Shown here: piece after piece, positions 43,401-57,816 of the stretch
Numbering within the stretch: the stretch's first letter is position 1
Layout of the letters: the number at the start of each line of letters is the position of its first letter
DNA from: Muricea muricata
Taxonomy: Eukaryota; Cnidaria; Anthozoa; Malacalcyonacea; Plexauridae
Length of the DNA stretch: 64,000 nt
NCBI GenBank assembly: GCA_963855995.1
Contig: OY979725.1
Span: 6,954,118-7,018,117, forward strand
Direction: 5' to 3'
Translations under genes and position numbers: made by a program
The notes under the pieces: model-generated
The model's database searches: none
What the model was told of the DNA's origin: nothing
What the model saw: the letters and a program-made list of their open reading frames with translations, nothing else

Positions 43401-44326
43401 CTTTCTAAATCGATAACGGCCACGTTTTGGAGCTTAAAATGATGTTTTGAGGGCTAAAATTAAACCTAAAAGGCAGCTACTAAACCGAAATTTCTGATCT
43501 TACAATGTCGGATATCATGTTTGTGGCGCTATAACTATCGAAATGAGCGGAACAACGTGTTTAAATGAGAAACCTAAAACTGTCTTTGAGAGTGAAAAAA
43601 ATGGAGCTTAGAATCATCAAAATTGCGTTTTAAGCGTTCTCGAAGCGACTTGACCGCAAAAAAGCTGTCTAAATCGACAACGGCAACGTTTTAGAGCTCA
43701 AAATTATTTTTTGAAGGTTAAACACAAGACCTAAAGGATAGCTACTAAATCGAAATTTCTGATCTTGCCATGTCGGATCTCATGTTTTCGGCGCTCTAAC
43801 TACCGAAATGAGCGGAACAACGTGTTGAAATGAGAAACCTAAAACTTTCTTTGCAAGTGAAAACAAATGAGTTTAGAATCATCAAAATCGCGTTTTAAGC
43901 GTTGTCGAAGCGATTTGAGCGAAAAAAAGCTGCCTAAATCGATAACGGCAACGTTTCAGAGCTTAAAATGATGTTTTGAGAGCTAAACTTATGACCTAAA
44001 GGGCAGCTACTAAACCGAATATTCTGATCTTACCATGTCGGATATCATGTTTGCGGCGCCCTAACTATCGAAATGAGCGGAACAACGTGTTGAAATGGGA
44101 AACCTAAAACTTTCTGTGCAAGTGAAAAAAATGAGCTTAGAATCATCAAAATTGCGTTTTCAGCGTTCTCGAAGCGATTTGAGCGCAAAAAAACTGCCTA
44201 AATCGATAACGGCCACGTTTTAGAGCTTAAAATGATGTTTCGAAGGTTAAACACAAGACCTAAACGACAGCTACTAAATCAAAATTTCTGATCTTACCAT
44301 GTCGGATATCATGTTTGCGGCACTCT
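37482..44326 (+). repeat. 6,845-bp segmental tandem duplication, copy 2
   Basis: It follows copy 1 directly and repeats its private variants in the same order at +6,845 bp, ending at GCGGCACTC (44321). Few differences were seen. Copy 1 has ACTGTCGAAATCG near 36556 where copy 2 has ACTTTCTAAATCG near 43401. Copy 1 has GGCCACGTTTTAG in an F monomer near 37105 where copy 2 keeps GGCAACGTTTCAG. Copy 1 has GAGCTGAG near 33062 where copy 2 has GAGCTTAG. The near identity indicates a recent unequal crossover or replication-based duplication, with some later point change or gene conversion. Confidence 0.92.
38540..38781 (+). repeat. F-class monomer with 23-bp deletion (copy 4)
   Basis: The deletion junction is at 38611, exactly 6,845 bp after copy 3. 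This is the duplicate generated by the segmental tandem duplication. Confidence 0.9.
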
Positions 44327-47234
44327 AACTATCGAAATGAGCGGAACAACGTGTTGAAATGGGAAACCTAAAACTTTCTGTGCAAGTGAAAAAAATCAGC
44401 TTAGAATCATCAAAATCGCGTTTTGAGCGTTCTCGAAGCGATTTGAGCGACCAAAAACTGTCTAAATCGATAACGGAAACGTTTTAGAGCTTGAAATGAT
44501 TTTTTTAAGGTTAAACACAAGACCTAAAGGACAGCTACTAAATAGAAATTTCTGATTTAAACCATGTCGGACATCATGTTTGCGGCGCTCTAACTATCGA
44601 AATGAGCGGAACAACGTGTTGAAATGAGAAACCTTAAACTTTCTTTTCAAGTGAAAACAAATGAGCTTAGAATCATCAAAATCGCGTTTTGAGCGTTCTC
44701 GAAGCCATTTGAGCGCAAAAAAACTGTCTAAATCGATAACGGCAACGTTTTAGAGCTTAAAATGATGTTTTGAGAGCTATACTTAAGACCTAAAGGGCAG
44801 CTACTAAACCGAAATTTCTGATCTTACAATGTCGGATATCATGTTTGCGGCGCTATAACTATGGAAATCAGCGGAACAACGTGTTGAAATGGGAAACCTA
44901 ACACTTTCTGTGCAAGTGAAAAAAATGAGCTTAGAATCATCAAAATTGCGTTTTCAGCGTTCTCGAAGCGATTTGAGCGCAAAAAACTGCCTAAATCGAT
45001 AACGGCCACGTTTTAGAGCTTAAAATGATGTTTCGAAGGTTAAACACAAGACCTAAAGGACAGCTACTAAATCAAAATTTCTGATCTTACCATGTCGGAT
45101 ATCATGTTTGCGGCGCTCTAACTATCGAAATGAGCGGATGAACGTGTTGAAATGGGAAACCTAAAACTTTCTGTGCAAGTGAAAAAAATGAGCTTAGAAT
45201 CATCAAAATCGCGTTTTGAGCGTTCTCGAAGCGATTTGAGCGCAAAAAAACTGTCTAAATCGATAACGGCAACGTTTTAGAGCTTAAAATGATGTTTTGA
45301 GAGCTAAACTTAAGACCTAAAGGGCAGCTACTAAACCGAAATTTCTGATCTTACAATGCCGGATATCATGTTTGCGGCGCTATAACTATGGAAATGAGCA
45401 GAACAACGTGTTGAAATGGGAAACCTAAAACTTTCTTTGCAAGTGAAAAAAATGAGCTTGGAATCATCAGAATCGCGTTTTAAGCGTTCTCGAAGCGATT
45501 TTAGCGCAAAAAAAAGCCGTCTAAATCGATAACGGCAACATTTTAGAGCTTAAAATGATGTTTTGAGAGCTAAATTTAAGACCTAAAGGGCAGCTACTAA
45601 ACCGAAATTTCTGATCTTACCATGTCGGATATCATGTTTGCGGCGCTCTAACTATCGAAATGAGCGGAACAACGTGTTGAAATGAGAAACCTAGAACTTT
45701 CTTTGCAAGTGAAAAAAATGAGCTTAGAATCATCAAAATTGCGTTTTCAGCGTTCTCGAAGCGATTTGAGCGCAAAAAAACTGTCTAAATCGATAACGGC
45801 AACGTTTTAGAGCTTAAAATGATGTTTTGAGAGCTAAACTTAAGACCTAAAGGGCAGCTACTAAACCGAAATTTCTGATCTTACAATGCCGGATATCATG
45901 TTTGCGGCGCTATAACTATGGAAATGAGCAGAACAACGTGTTGAAATGGGAAACCTAAAACTTTCTTTGCAAGTGAAAAAAATGAGCTTGGAATCATCAG
46001 AATCGCGTTTTAAGCGTTCTCGAAGCGATTTTAGCCAAAAAAAAGCCGTTAAATTGATAACGGCAACATTTTAGAGCTTAAAATGATGTTTTGAGAGCTA
46101 AATTTAAGACCTAAAGGGCAGCTACTAAACCGAAATTTCTGATCTTACCATGTCGGATATCATGTTTGTGGCGCTCTAACTATCGAAATGAGCGGAACAA
46201 CGTGTTGAAATGAGAAACCTAGAACTTTCTTTGCAAGTGAAAAAAATGAGCTTAGAATCATCAAAATTGCGTTTTCAGCGTTCTCGAAGCGATTTGAGCG
46301 CAAAAAAACTGTCTAAATCGATAACGGCCACGTTTTGGAGCTTAAAATGATGTTTTGAGGGCTAAAATTAAACCTAAAAGGCAGCTACTAAACCGAAATT
46401 TCTGATCTTACAATGTCGGATATCATGTTTGTGGCGCTATAACTATCGAAATGAGCGGAACAACGTGTTTAAATGAGAAACCTAAAACTGTCTTTGAGAG
46501 TGAAAAAAAAGGAGCTTAGAATCATCAAAATTGCGTTTTAAGCGTTCTCGAAGCGACTTGACCGCAAAAAAGCTGTCTAAATCGACAACGGCAACGTTTT
46601 AGAGCTCAAAATTATTTTTTGAAGGTTAAACACAAGACCTAAAGGATAGCTACTAAATCGAAATTTCTGATCTTGCCATGTCGGATCTCATGTTTTCGGC
46701 GCTCTAACTACCGAAATGAGCGGAACAACGTGTTGAAATGAGAAACCTAAAACTTTCTTTGCAAGTGAAAACAAATGAGTTTAGAATCATCAAAATCGCG
46801 TTTTAAGCGTTGTCGAAGCGATTTGAGCGAAAAAAAGCTGCCTAAATCGATAACGGCAACGTTTCAGAGCTTAAAATGATGTTTTGAGAGCTAAACTTAT
46901 GACCTAAAGGGCAGCTACTAAACCGAATATTCTGATCTTACCATGTCGGATATCATGTTTGCGGCGCCCTAACTATCGAAATGAGCGGAACAACGTGTTG
47001 AAATGGGAAACCTAAAACTTTCTGTGCAAGTGAAAAAAATGAGCTTAGAATCATCAAAATTGCGTTTTCAGCGTTCTCGAAGCGATTTGAGCGCAAAAAA
47101 ACTGCCTAAATCGATAACGGCCACGTTTTAGAGCTTAAAATGATGTTTCGAAGGTTAAACACAAGACCTAAACGACAGCTACTAAATCAAAATTTCTGAT
47201 CTTACCATGTCGGATATCATGTTTGCGGCACTCT
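44327..47234 (+). repeat. 2,908-bp (11-monomer) repeat, copy 1
   Basis: The segment from the GCGGCACTC junction at 44321 to the next at 47229 is repeated in its first part downstream. Shared rare variants are AAAAAATCAGCTTAG, GCTTGAAATGATTTTTTT, and CCTAACACTTTCTG at 44901 and 47809 (2,908 bp apart). It consists of a three-monomer block (44327-45119: B2, G and an H/A hybrid) followed by B1-C-D and B1-C-D-E-F-A monomers. Confidence 0.8.
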
Positions 47235-48820
47235 AACTATCGAAATGAGCGGAACAACGTGTTGAAATGGGAAACCTAAAACTTTCTGTGCAAGTGAAAA
47301 AAATCAGCTTAGAATCATCAAAATCGCGTTTTGAGCGTTCTCGAAGCGATTTGAGCGACAAAAAACTGTCTAAATCGATAACGGAAACGTTTTAGAGCTT
47401 GAAATGATTTTTTTAAGGTTAAACACAAGACCTAAAGGACAGCTACTAAATAGAAATTTCTGATTTAAACCATGTCGGACATCATGTTTGCGGCGCTCTA
47501 ACTATCGAAATGAGCGGAACAACGTGTTGAAATGAGAAACCTAAAACTTTCTTTTCAAGTGAAAACAAATGAGCTTAGAATCATCAAAATCGCGTTTTGA
47601 GCGTTCTCGAAGCCATTTGAGCGCAAAAAAACTGTCTAAATCGATAACGGCAACGTTTTAGAGCTTAAAATGATGTTTTGAGAGCTATACTTAAGACCTA
47701 AAGGGCAGCTACTAAACCGAAATTTCTGATCTTACAATGTCGGATATCATGTTTGCGGCGCTATAACTATGGAAATCAGCGGAACAACGTGTTGAAATGG
47801 GAAACCTAACACTTTCTGTGCAAGTGAAAAAAATGAGCTTAGAATCATCAAAATTGCGTTTTCAGCGTTCTCGAAGCGATTTGAGCGCAAAAAACTGCCT
47901 AAATCGATAACGGCCACGTTTTAGAGCTTAAAATGATGTTTCGAAGGTTAAACACAAGACCTAAAGGACAGCTACTAAATCAAAATTTCTGATCTTACCA
48001 TGTCGGATATCATGTTTGCGGCGCTCTAACTATCGAAATGAGCGGAACAACGTGTTGAAATGGGAAACCTAAAACTTTCTGTGCAAGTGAAAAAAATCAG
48101 CTTAGAATCATCAAAATCGCGTTTTGAGCGTTCTCGAAGCGATTTGAGCGACAAAAAACTGTCTAAATCGATAACGGAAACGTTTTAGAGCTTGAAATGA
48201 TTTTTTTAAGGTTAAACACAAGACCTAAAGGACAGCTACTAAATAGAAATTTCTGATTTAAACCATGTCGGACATCATGTTTGCGGCGCTCTAACTATCG
48301 AAATGAGCGGAACAACGTGTTGAAATGAGAAACCTAAAACTTTCTTTTCAAGTGAAAACAAATGAGCTTAGAATCATCAAAATCGCGTTTTGAGCGTTCT
48401 CGAAGCCATTTGAGCGCAAAAAAACTGTCTAAATCGATAACGGCAACGTTTTAGAGCTTAAAATGATGTTTTGAGAGCTATACTTAAGACCTAAAGGGCA
48501 GCTACTAAACCGAAATTTCTGATCTTACAATGTCGGATATCATGTTTGCGGCGCTATAACTATGGAAATCAGCGGAACAACGTGTTGAAATGGGAAACCT
48601 AACACTTTCTGTGCAAGTGAAAAAAATGAGCTTAGAATCATCAAAATTGCGTTTTCAGCGTTCTCGAAGCGATTTGAGCGCAAAAAACTGCCTAAATCGA
48701 TAACGGCCACGTTTTAGAGCTTAAAATGATGTTTCGAAGGTTAAACACAAGACCTAAAGGACAGCTACTAAATCAAAATTTCTGATCTTACCATGTCGGA
48801 TATCATGTTTGCGGCGCTCT
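47235..48820 (+). repeat. Two tandem copies of a 793-bp three-monomer block
   Basis: Copies are 47235-48027 and 48028-48820; an ancestral copy lies at 44327-45119. Each has B2 (with AAAAAATCAGC), G (CTTTTCAAGTGAAAAC), and a hybrid starting as H (ACTATGGAAATCAGCGG), then CCTAACACTTTCTGTG, then A-class GGCCACG and GTTTCGAAGG. The hybrid's CCTAACAC variant is at 44901, 47809 and 48602. This is the smallest recently amplified unit in the array. Confidence 0.85.
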
Positions 48821-51800
48821 AACTATCGAAATGAGCGGAACAACGTGTTGAAATGGGAAACCTAAAACTTTCTGTGCAAGTGAAAAAAATGAGCTTAGAA
48901 TCATCAAAATCGCGTTTTGAGCGTTCTCGAAGCGATTTGAGCGCAAAAAAACTGTCTAAATCGATAACGGCAACGTTTTAGAGCTTAAAATGATGTTTTG
49001 AGAGCTAAACTTAAGACCTAAAGGGCAGCTACTAAACCGAAATTTCTGATCTTACAATGCCGGATATCATGTTTGCGGCGCTATAACTATGGAAATGAGC
49101 AGAACAACGTGTTGAAATGGGAAACCTAAAACTTTCTTTGCAAGTGAAAAAAATGAGCTTGGAATCATCAGAATCGCGTTTTAAGCGTTCTCGAAGCGAT
49201 TTTAGCGCAAAAAAAAGCCGTCTAAATCGATAACGGCAACATTTTAGAGCTTAAAATGATGTTTTGAGAGCTAAATTTAAGACCTAAAGGGCAGCTACTA
49301 AACCGAAATTTCTGATCTTACCATGTCGGATATCATGTTTGCGGCGCTCTAACTATCGAAATGAGCGGAACAACGTGTTGAAATGAGAAACCTAGAACTT
49401 TCTTTGCAAGTGAAAAAAATGAGCTTAGAATCATCAAAATTGCGTTTTCAGCGTTCTCGAAGCGATTTGAGCGCAAAAAAACTGTCTAAATCGATAACGG
49501 CAACGTTTTAGAGCTTAAAATGATGTTTTGAGAGCTAAACTTAAGACCTAAAGGGCAGCTACTAAACCGAAATTTCTGATCTTACCATGTCGGATATCAT
49601 GTTTGCGGCGCTCTAACTATCGAAATGAGCGGAACAACGTGTTGAAATGGGAAACCTAAAACTTTCTGTGCAAGTGAAAAAAATGAGCTTAGAATCATCA
49701 AAATCGCGTTTTGAGCGTTCTCGAAGCGATTTGAGCGACAAAAAACTGTCTAAATCGATAACGGAAACGTTTTAGAGCTTAAAATGATTTTTTTAAGGTT
49801 AAACACAAGACCTAAAGGATAGCTACTAAATCGAAATTTCTGATCTTGCCATGTCGGATCTCATGTTTTCGGCGCTCTAACTATCGAAATGAGCGGAACA
49901 ACGTGTTGAAATGAGAAACCTAAAACTTTCTTTGCAAGTGAAAACAAATGAGTTTAGAATCATCAAAATCGCGTTTTAAGCGTTGTCGAAGCGATTTGAG
50001 CGCAAAAAAGCTGCCTAACTCGATAACGGCAACGTTTCAGAGCTTAAAATGATGTTTTGAGAGCTAAACTTAAGACCTAAAGGGCAGCTACTAAACCGAA
50101 ATTTCTGATCTTACCATGTCGGATATCATGTTTGCGGCGCCCTAACTATCAAAATGACCGGAACAACGTGTTGAAATGGGAAACCTAAAACTTTCTGTCC
50201 AAGTGAAAAAAATGAGCTTAGAATCATCAAAATGCGTTTTCAGCGTTCTCGAAGCGATTTGAGCGCAAAAAAACTGCCTAAATCGATAACGGCCACGTTT
50301 TAGAGCTTAAAATGATGTTTCGAAGGTTAAACACAAGACCTAAAGGACAGCTACTAAATCAAAATTTCTGATCTTACCATGTCGGATATCATGTTTGCGG
50401 CGCTCTAACTATCGAAATGAGCGGAACAACGTGTTGAAATAGGAAACCTAAAACTTTCTGTGCAAGCGAAAAAAATGAGCTTAGAATCATCAAAATCGCG
50501 TTTTGAGCGTTCTCGAAGCGATTTGAGCGACAAAAAACTGTCTAAATCGATAACGGAAACGTTTTAGAGCTTAAAATGATTTTTTTAAGGTTAAACACAA
50601 GACCTAAAGGACAGCTACTAAATAGAAATTTCTGATTTTACCATGTCGGATATCATGTTTGCGGCGCTCTAACTATCGAAATGAGCGGAACAACGTGTTG
50701 AAATGGGAAACCTAAAACTTTCTCTGCAAGTGAAAAAAATGAGCTTAGAATCATCAAAATCGCGTTTTGAGCGTTCTCGAAGCGATTTGAGCGCAAAAAA
50801 ACTGTCTAAATCGATAACGGAAACGTTTTAGAGCTTAAAATGATTTTTTGCAGGTTAAACACAAGACCTAAAGGACAGCTACTAAATAGAAATTTCTGAT
50901 TTTACCATGTCGGATATCATGTTTGCGGCGCTCTAACTATCGAAATGAGCGGAACAACGTGTTGAAATGAGCAACCTAAAACTTTCTTTTCAAGTGAAAA
51001 CAAATGAGCTTAGAATCATCAAAATCGCGTTTTGAGCGTTCTCGAAGCCATTTGAGCGCAAAAAACTGTCTAAATCGATAACGGCAACGTTTTAGAGCTT
51101 AAAATGATGTTTTGAGAGCTTTACTTAAGACCTAAAGGGCAGCTACTAAACCGAAATTTCTGATCTTACAATGTCGGATATCATGTTTGCGGCGCTATAA
51201 CTATGGAAATCAGCGGAACAACGTGTTGAAATGGGAAACCTAAAACTTTCTTTGCAAGTGAAAAAAATGAGCTTGGAATCATCAGAATCGCGTTTTAAGC
51301 GTTCTTGAAGCGATTTTAGCGCAAAAAAAGCCGTCTAAATCGATAACGGCAACGTTTTAGAGGTTAAAATGATGTTTTGAGAGCTAGACTTAAGACCTAA
51401 AGGGCAGCTACTAAACTGAAGTTTCTGATCTTATAATGTCGAATATCATGTTTGTGGCGCTATAACTATCGAAATGAGCGGAAAAACGTGTTGAAATGAG
51501 AAACCTAAAACTTTCTGTGCAAGTGAAAAAAATGAGCTTAGAATCATCAAAATCGCGTTTCCAGTGTTCTGGAAGCGATTTGAGCGCAAAAAAACTGTCT
51601 AAATCGATAACGGCAACGTTTTGGAGCTTAAAATGATGTTTTGAGGGCTAAAATTAAACCTAAAGGGCAGCTACTAAACCGAAATTTCTGATCTTACAAT
51701 GTCGGATATCATGTTTGTGGCGCTATAACTATCGAAATGAGCGGAACAACGTGTTTAAATGAGAAACCTAAAACTTTCTTTGAGAGTGAAAAAAAATAAA

Positions 51801-54800
51801 CTTAGAATCATCAAAATTGCGTTTTAAGCGTTCTCGAAGCGACTTGAGCGCAAAAAAGCTGTCTAAATCGACAACGGCAACGTTTTAGAGCTCAAAATTA
51901 TTTTTTGAAGGTTAAACACAAGACCTAAAGGATAGCTACTAAATCGAAATTTCTGATCTTGCCATGTCGGATCTCATGTTTTAGGCGCTCTAACTATCGA
52001 AATGAGCGGAACAACGTGTTGAAATGAGAAACCTAAAACTTTCTTTGCAAGTGAAAACAAATGAGTTTAGAATCATCAAAATCGCGTTTTAAGCGTTGTC
52101 GAAGCGATTTGAGCGCAAAAAAGCTGCCTAAATCGATAACGGCAACGTTTCAGAGCTTAAAATGATGTTTTGAGGGCTAAACTTATGACCTAAAGGGCAG
52201 CTACTAAACCGAAATTTCTGATCTTACCATGTCGGATATCATGTTTGCGGCGCCCTAACTATCGAAATGAGCGGAACAACGTGTTGAAATGGGAAACCTA
52301 AAACTTTCTGTGCAAGTGAAAAAAATGAGCTTAGAATCATCAAAATTGCGTTTTCAGCGTTCTCGAAGCGATTTGAGCGCAAAAAAACTGCCTAAATCGA
52401 TAACGGCCACGTTTTAGAGCTTAAAATGATGTTTCGAAGGTTAAACACAAGACCTAAAGGACAGCTACTAAATCAAAATTTCTGATCTTACCATGTCGGA
52501 TATCATGTTTGCGGCGCTCTAACTATCGAAATGAGCGGAACAACGTGTTGAAATGGGAAACCTAAAACTTTCTGTGCAAGTGAAAAAAATCAGCTTAGAA
52601 TCATCAAAATCGCGTTTTGAGCGTTCTCGAAGCAATTTGAGCGCAAAAAACTGTCTAAATCGATAACGGAAACGTTTTAGAGCTTAAAATGATTTTTTGC
52701 AGGTTAAACACAAGACCTAAAGGACAGCTACTAAATAGAAATTTCTGATTTTACCATGTCGGATATCATGTTTGCGGCGCTCTAACTATCGAAATGAGCG
52801 GAACAACGTGTTGAAATGAGCAACCTAAAACTTTCTTTTCAAGTGAAAACAAATGAGCTTAGAATCATCAAAATCGCGTTTTGAGCGCTCTCGAAGCCAT
52901 TTGAGCGCAAAAAACTGTCTAAATCGATAACGGCAACGTTTTAGAGCTTAAAATGATGTTTTGAGAGCTATCCTTACGACCTAAAGGGCAGCTACTAAAC
53001 CGAAATTTCTGATCTTACAATGTCGGATATCATGTTTGCGGCGCTATAACTATGGAAATCAGCGGAACAACGTGTTGAAATGGGAAACCTAAAACTTTCT
53101 TTGCAAGTGAAAAAAATGAGCTTGGAATCATCAGAATCGCGTTTTAAGCGTTCTCGAAGCGATTTTAGCGCAAAAAAAGCCGTCTAAATCGATAACGGCA
53201 ACGTTTTAGAGGTTAAAATGATGTTTTGAGAGCTAGACTTAAGACCTAAAGGGCAGCTACTAAACTGAAATTTCTGATCTTACAATGTCGGATATCATGT
53301 TTGTGGCGCTATAACTATCGAAATGAGCGGAACAACGTGTTGAAATGAGAAACCTAAAACTTTCTGTGCAAGTGAAAAAAATGAGCTTAGAATCATCAAA
53401 ATCGCGTTTTGAGCGTTCTCGAAGCGATTTGAGCGCAAAAAAACTGTCTAAATCAATAACGGCAACGTTTTAGAGCTTAAAATGATGTTTTGCAGGTTAA
53501 ACACAAGACCGAAAGGACAGCTACTAAATAGAAATTTCTGATTTTACCATGTCGGATATCATGTTTTCGGCGCTCTAACTAACGAAATGAGCGGAACAAC
53601 GTGTTGAAATGAGAAACCTAAAACTTTCTTTTTCAAGTGAAAACAAATGAGCTTAGAATCATCAAAATCGCGTTTTGAGCGTTCTCGAAGCCATTTGAGC
53701 GCAAAAAAACTGTCTAAATCGATAACGGCAACGTTTTAGAGCTTAAAATGATGTTTTGAGAGCTAAACTATAGACCTAAAGGGCAGCTACTAAACCGAAA
53801 TTTCTGATCTTACAATGTCGGATATCATGTTTGCGGCGCTATAACTATGGAAATGAGGAGAACAACGTGTTGAAATGGGAAACCTAAAACTTTCTTTGCA
53901 AGTGAAAAAAATGAGCTTGGAATCATCAGAATCGCGTTTTAAGCGTTCTCGAAGCGATTTTAGCGCAAAAAAAAGCCGTCTAAATCGAAAACGGCAACAT
54001 TTTAGAGCTTAAAATGATGTTTTGAGAGCTAAATTTAAGACCTAAAGGGCAGCTACTAAACCGAAATTTCTGATCTTACCATGTCGGATATCATGTTTGC
54101 GGCGCTCTAACAATGGAAATGAGCGGAACAACGTGTTGAAATGAGAAACCTAGAACTTTCTTTGCAAGCGAAAAAAATGAGCTTAGAATCATCAAAATCG
54201 CGTTTTAAGCGTTCTCGAAGCGATTTGAGTGCAAAAAGCTGCCTAAGTCGATGACGGCAACGTTTCAGAGCTTAAAATGATGTTTTGAGAGCTAAACTTA
54301 AGACCTAAAGGGCAGCTACTAAACCGAAATTTCTGATCTTACCATGTCGGATATCATGTTTGCGGCGCCCTAACTATCAAAATGACCGGAACAACGTGTT
54401 GAAATGGGAAACCTAAAACTTTCTGTGCAAGTGAAAAAAATGAGCTTAGAATCATCAAAATTGCGTTTTCAGCGTTCTCGAAGCGATTTGAGCGCAAAAA
54501 AACTGCCTAAATCGATAACGGCCACGTTTTAGAGCTTAAAATGATGTTTCGAAGGTTAAACACAAGACCTAAAGGACAGCTACTAAATCAAAATTTCTGA
54601 TCTTACCATGTCGGATATCATGTTTGCGGCGCTCTAACTATCGAAATGAGCGGAACAACGTGTTGAAATGGGAAACCTAAAACTTTCTCTGCAAGTGAAA
54701 AAAATGAGCTTAGAATCATCAAAATCGCGTTTTGAGCGTTCTCGAAGCGATTTGAGCGACAAAAAACTGTCTAAATCGATAACGGAAACGTTTTAGAGCT

Positions 54801-57800
54801 TAAAATGATTTTTTTAAGGTTAAACACAAGACCTAAAGGACAGCTACTAAATAGAAATTTCTGATTTAAACCATGTCGGATATCATGTTTGCGGCGCTCT
54901 AACTATCGAAATGAGCGGAACAACGTGTTGAAATGAGAAACCTAAAACTTTCTTTTCAAGTGAAAACAAATGAGCTTAGAATCATCAAAATCGCGTTTTG
55001 AGCGTTCTCGAAGCGATTTGAGCGACAAAAAACTGTCTAAATCGATAACGGAAACGTTTTAGAGCTTAAAATGATTTTTTTAAGGTTAAACACAAGACCT
55101 AAAGGACAGCTACTAAATACAAATTTCTGATTTAAACCATGTCGGATATCATGTTTGCGGCGCTCTAACTATCGAAATGAGCGGAACAACGTGTTGAAAT
55201 GGGAAACCTAAAACTTTCTCTGCAAGTGAACAAAATGAGCTTAGAATCATCAGAATCGCGTTTTAAGCGTTCTCGAAGCGATTTTAGCGCAAAAAAGCCG
55301 TCTAAATCGATAACGGCAACGTTTTAGAGGTTAAAATGATGTTTTGAGAGCTAGACTTAAGACCTAAAGGGCAGCTACTAAACTGAAATTTCTGATCTTA
55401 CAATGTCGGATATCATGTTTGTGGCGCTATAACTATCGAAATGAGCGGAACAACGTGTTGAAATGAGAAACCTAAAACTTTCTGTGCAAGTGAAAAAAAT
55501 GAGCTTAGAATCATCAAAATCGCGTTTTGAGCGTTCTCGAAGCGATTTGAGCGCAAAAAAACTGTCTAAATCAATAACGGCAACGTTTTAGAGCTTAAAA
55601 TGATGTTTTGCAGGTTAAACACAAGACCGAAAGGACAGCTACTAAATAGAAATTTCTGATTTTACCATGTCGGATATCATGTTTTCGGCGCTCTAACTAT
55701 CGAAATGAGCGGAACAACGTGTTGAAATGAGAAACCTAAAACTTTCTTTTTCAAGTGAAAACAAATGAGCTTAGAATCATCAAAATCGCGTTTTGAGCGT
55801 TCTCGAAGCCATTTGAGCGCAAAAAAACTGTCTAAATCGATAACGGCAACGTTTTAGAGCTTAAAATGATGTTTTGAGAGCTAAACTGTAGACCTAAAGG
55901 GCAGCTACTAAACCGAAATTTCTGATCTTACAATGTCGGATATCATGTTTGCGGCGCTATAACTATGGAAATGAGGAGAACAACGTGTTGAAATGGGAAA
56001 CCTAAAACTTTCTTTGCAAGTGAAAAAAATGAGCTTGGAATCATCAGAATCGCGTTTTAAGCGTTCTGGAAGCGATTTTAGCGCAAAAAAAAGCCGTCTA
56101 AATCGAAAACGGCAACATTTTAGAGCTTAAAATGATGTTTTGAGAGCTAAATTTAAGACCTAAAGGGCAGCTACTAAACTGAAATTTCTGATCTTACCAT
56201 GTCGGATATCATGTTTGCGGCGCCCTAACTATCAAAATGACCGGAACAACGTGTTGAAATGAGAAACCTAGAACTTTCTTTGCAAGTGAAAAAAATGAGC
56301 TTAGAATCATCAAAATCGCGTTTTAAGCGTTCTCGAAGCGATTTGAGTGCAAAAAAACTGCCTAAATCGATAACGGCCACGTTTTAGAGCTTAAAATGAT
56401 GTTTCGAAGGTTAAACACAAGACCTAAAGGACAGCTACTAAATCAAAATTTCTGATCTTACCATGTCGGATATCATGTTTGCGGCGCTCTAACTATCGAA
56501 ATGAGCGGAACAACGTGTTGAAATGGGAAACCTAAAACTTTCTCTGCAAGTGAAAAAAATGAGCTTAGAATCATCAAAATCGCGTTTTGAGCGTTCTCGA
56601 AGCGATTTGAGCGACAAAAAACTGTCTAAATCGATAACGGAAACGTTTTAGAGCTTAAAATGATTTTTTTAAGGTTAAACACAAGACCTAAAGGACAGCT
56701 ACTAAATAGAAATTTCTGATTTAAACCATGTCGGATATCATGTTTGCGGCGCTCTAACTATCGAAATGAGCGGAACAACGTGTTGAAATGAGAAACCTAA
56801 AACTTTCTTTTGAAGTGAAAACAAATGAGCTTAGAATCATCAAAATCGCGTTTTGAGCGTTCTCGAAGCGATTTGAGCGACAAAAAACTGTCTAAATCGA
56901 TAACGGAAACGTTTTAGAGCTTAAAATGATTTTTTTAAGGTTAAACACAAGACCTAAAGGACAGCTACTAAATAGAAATTTCTGATTTAAACCATGTCGG
57001 ATATCATGTTTGCGGCGCTCTAACTATCGAAATGAGCGGAACAACGTGTTGAAATGGGAAACCTAAAACTTTCTCTGCAAGTGAACAAAATGAGCTTAGA
57101 ATCATCAAAATCGCGTTTTGAGCGTTCTCGAAGCGATTTGAGCGACAAAAAACTGTCTAAATCGATAACGGAAACGTTTTAGAGCTTAAAATGATTTTTT
57201 TAAGGTTAAACACAAGACCTAAAGGACAGCTACTAAATAGAAATTTCTGATTTAAACCATGTCGGATATCATGTTTGCGGCGCTCTAACTATCGAAATGA
57301 GCGGAACAACGTGTTGAAATGAGAAACCTAAAACTTTCTTTTCAAGTGAAAACAAATGAGCTTAGAATCATCAAAATCGCGTTTTGAGCGTTCTCGAAGC
57401 CTTTTGAGCGCAAAAAAACTGTCTAAATCGATAACGGCAACGTTTTAGAGCTTAAAATGATGTTTTGAGAGCTATACTTAAGACCTAAAGGGCAGCTACT
57501 AAACCGAAATTTCTGATCTTACAATGTCGGATATCATGTTTGCGGCGCTATAACTATGGAAATCAGCGGAACAACGTGTTGAAATGGGAAACCTAAAACT
57601 TTCTTTGCAAGTGAAAAAAATGAGCTTGGAATCATCAGAATCGCGTTTTAAGCGTTCTCGAAGCGATTTTAGCGCAAAAAAAGCCGTCTAAATCGATAAC
57701 GGCAACGTTTTAGAGGTTAAAATGATGTTTTGAGAGCTAGACTTAAGACCTAAAGGGCAGCTACTAAACTGAAATTTCTGATCTTATAATGTCGAATATC

Positions 57801-57816
57801 ATGTTTGTGGCGCTAT

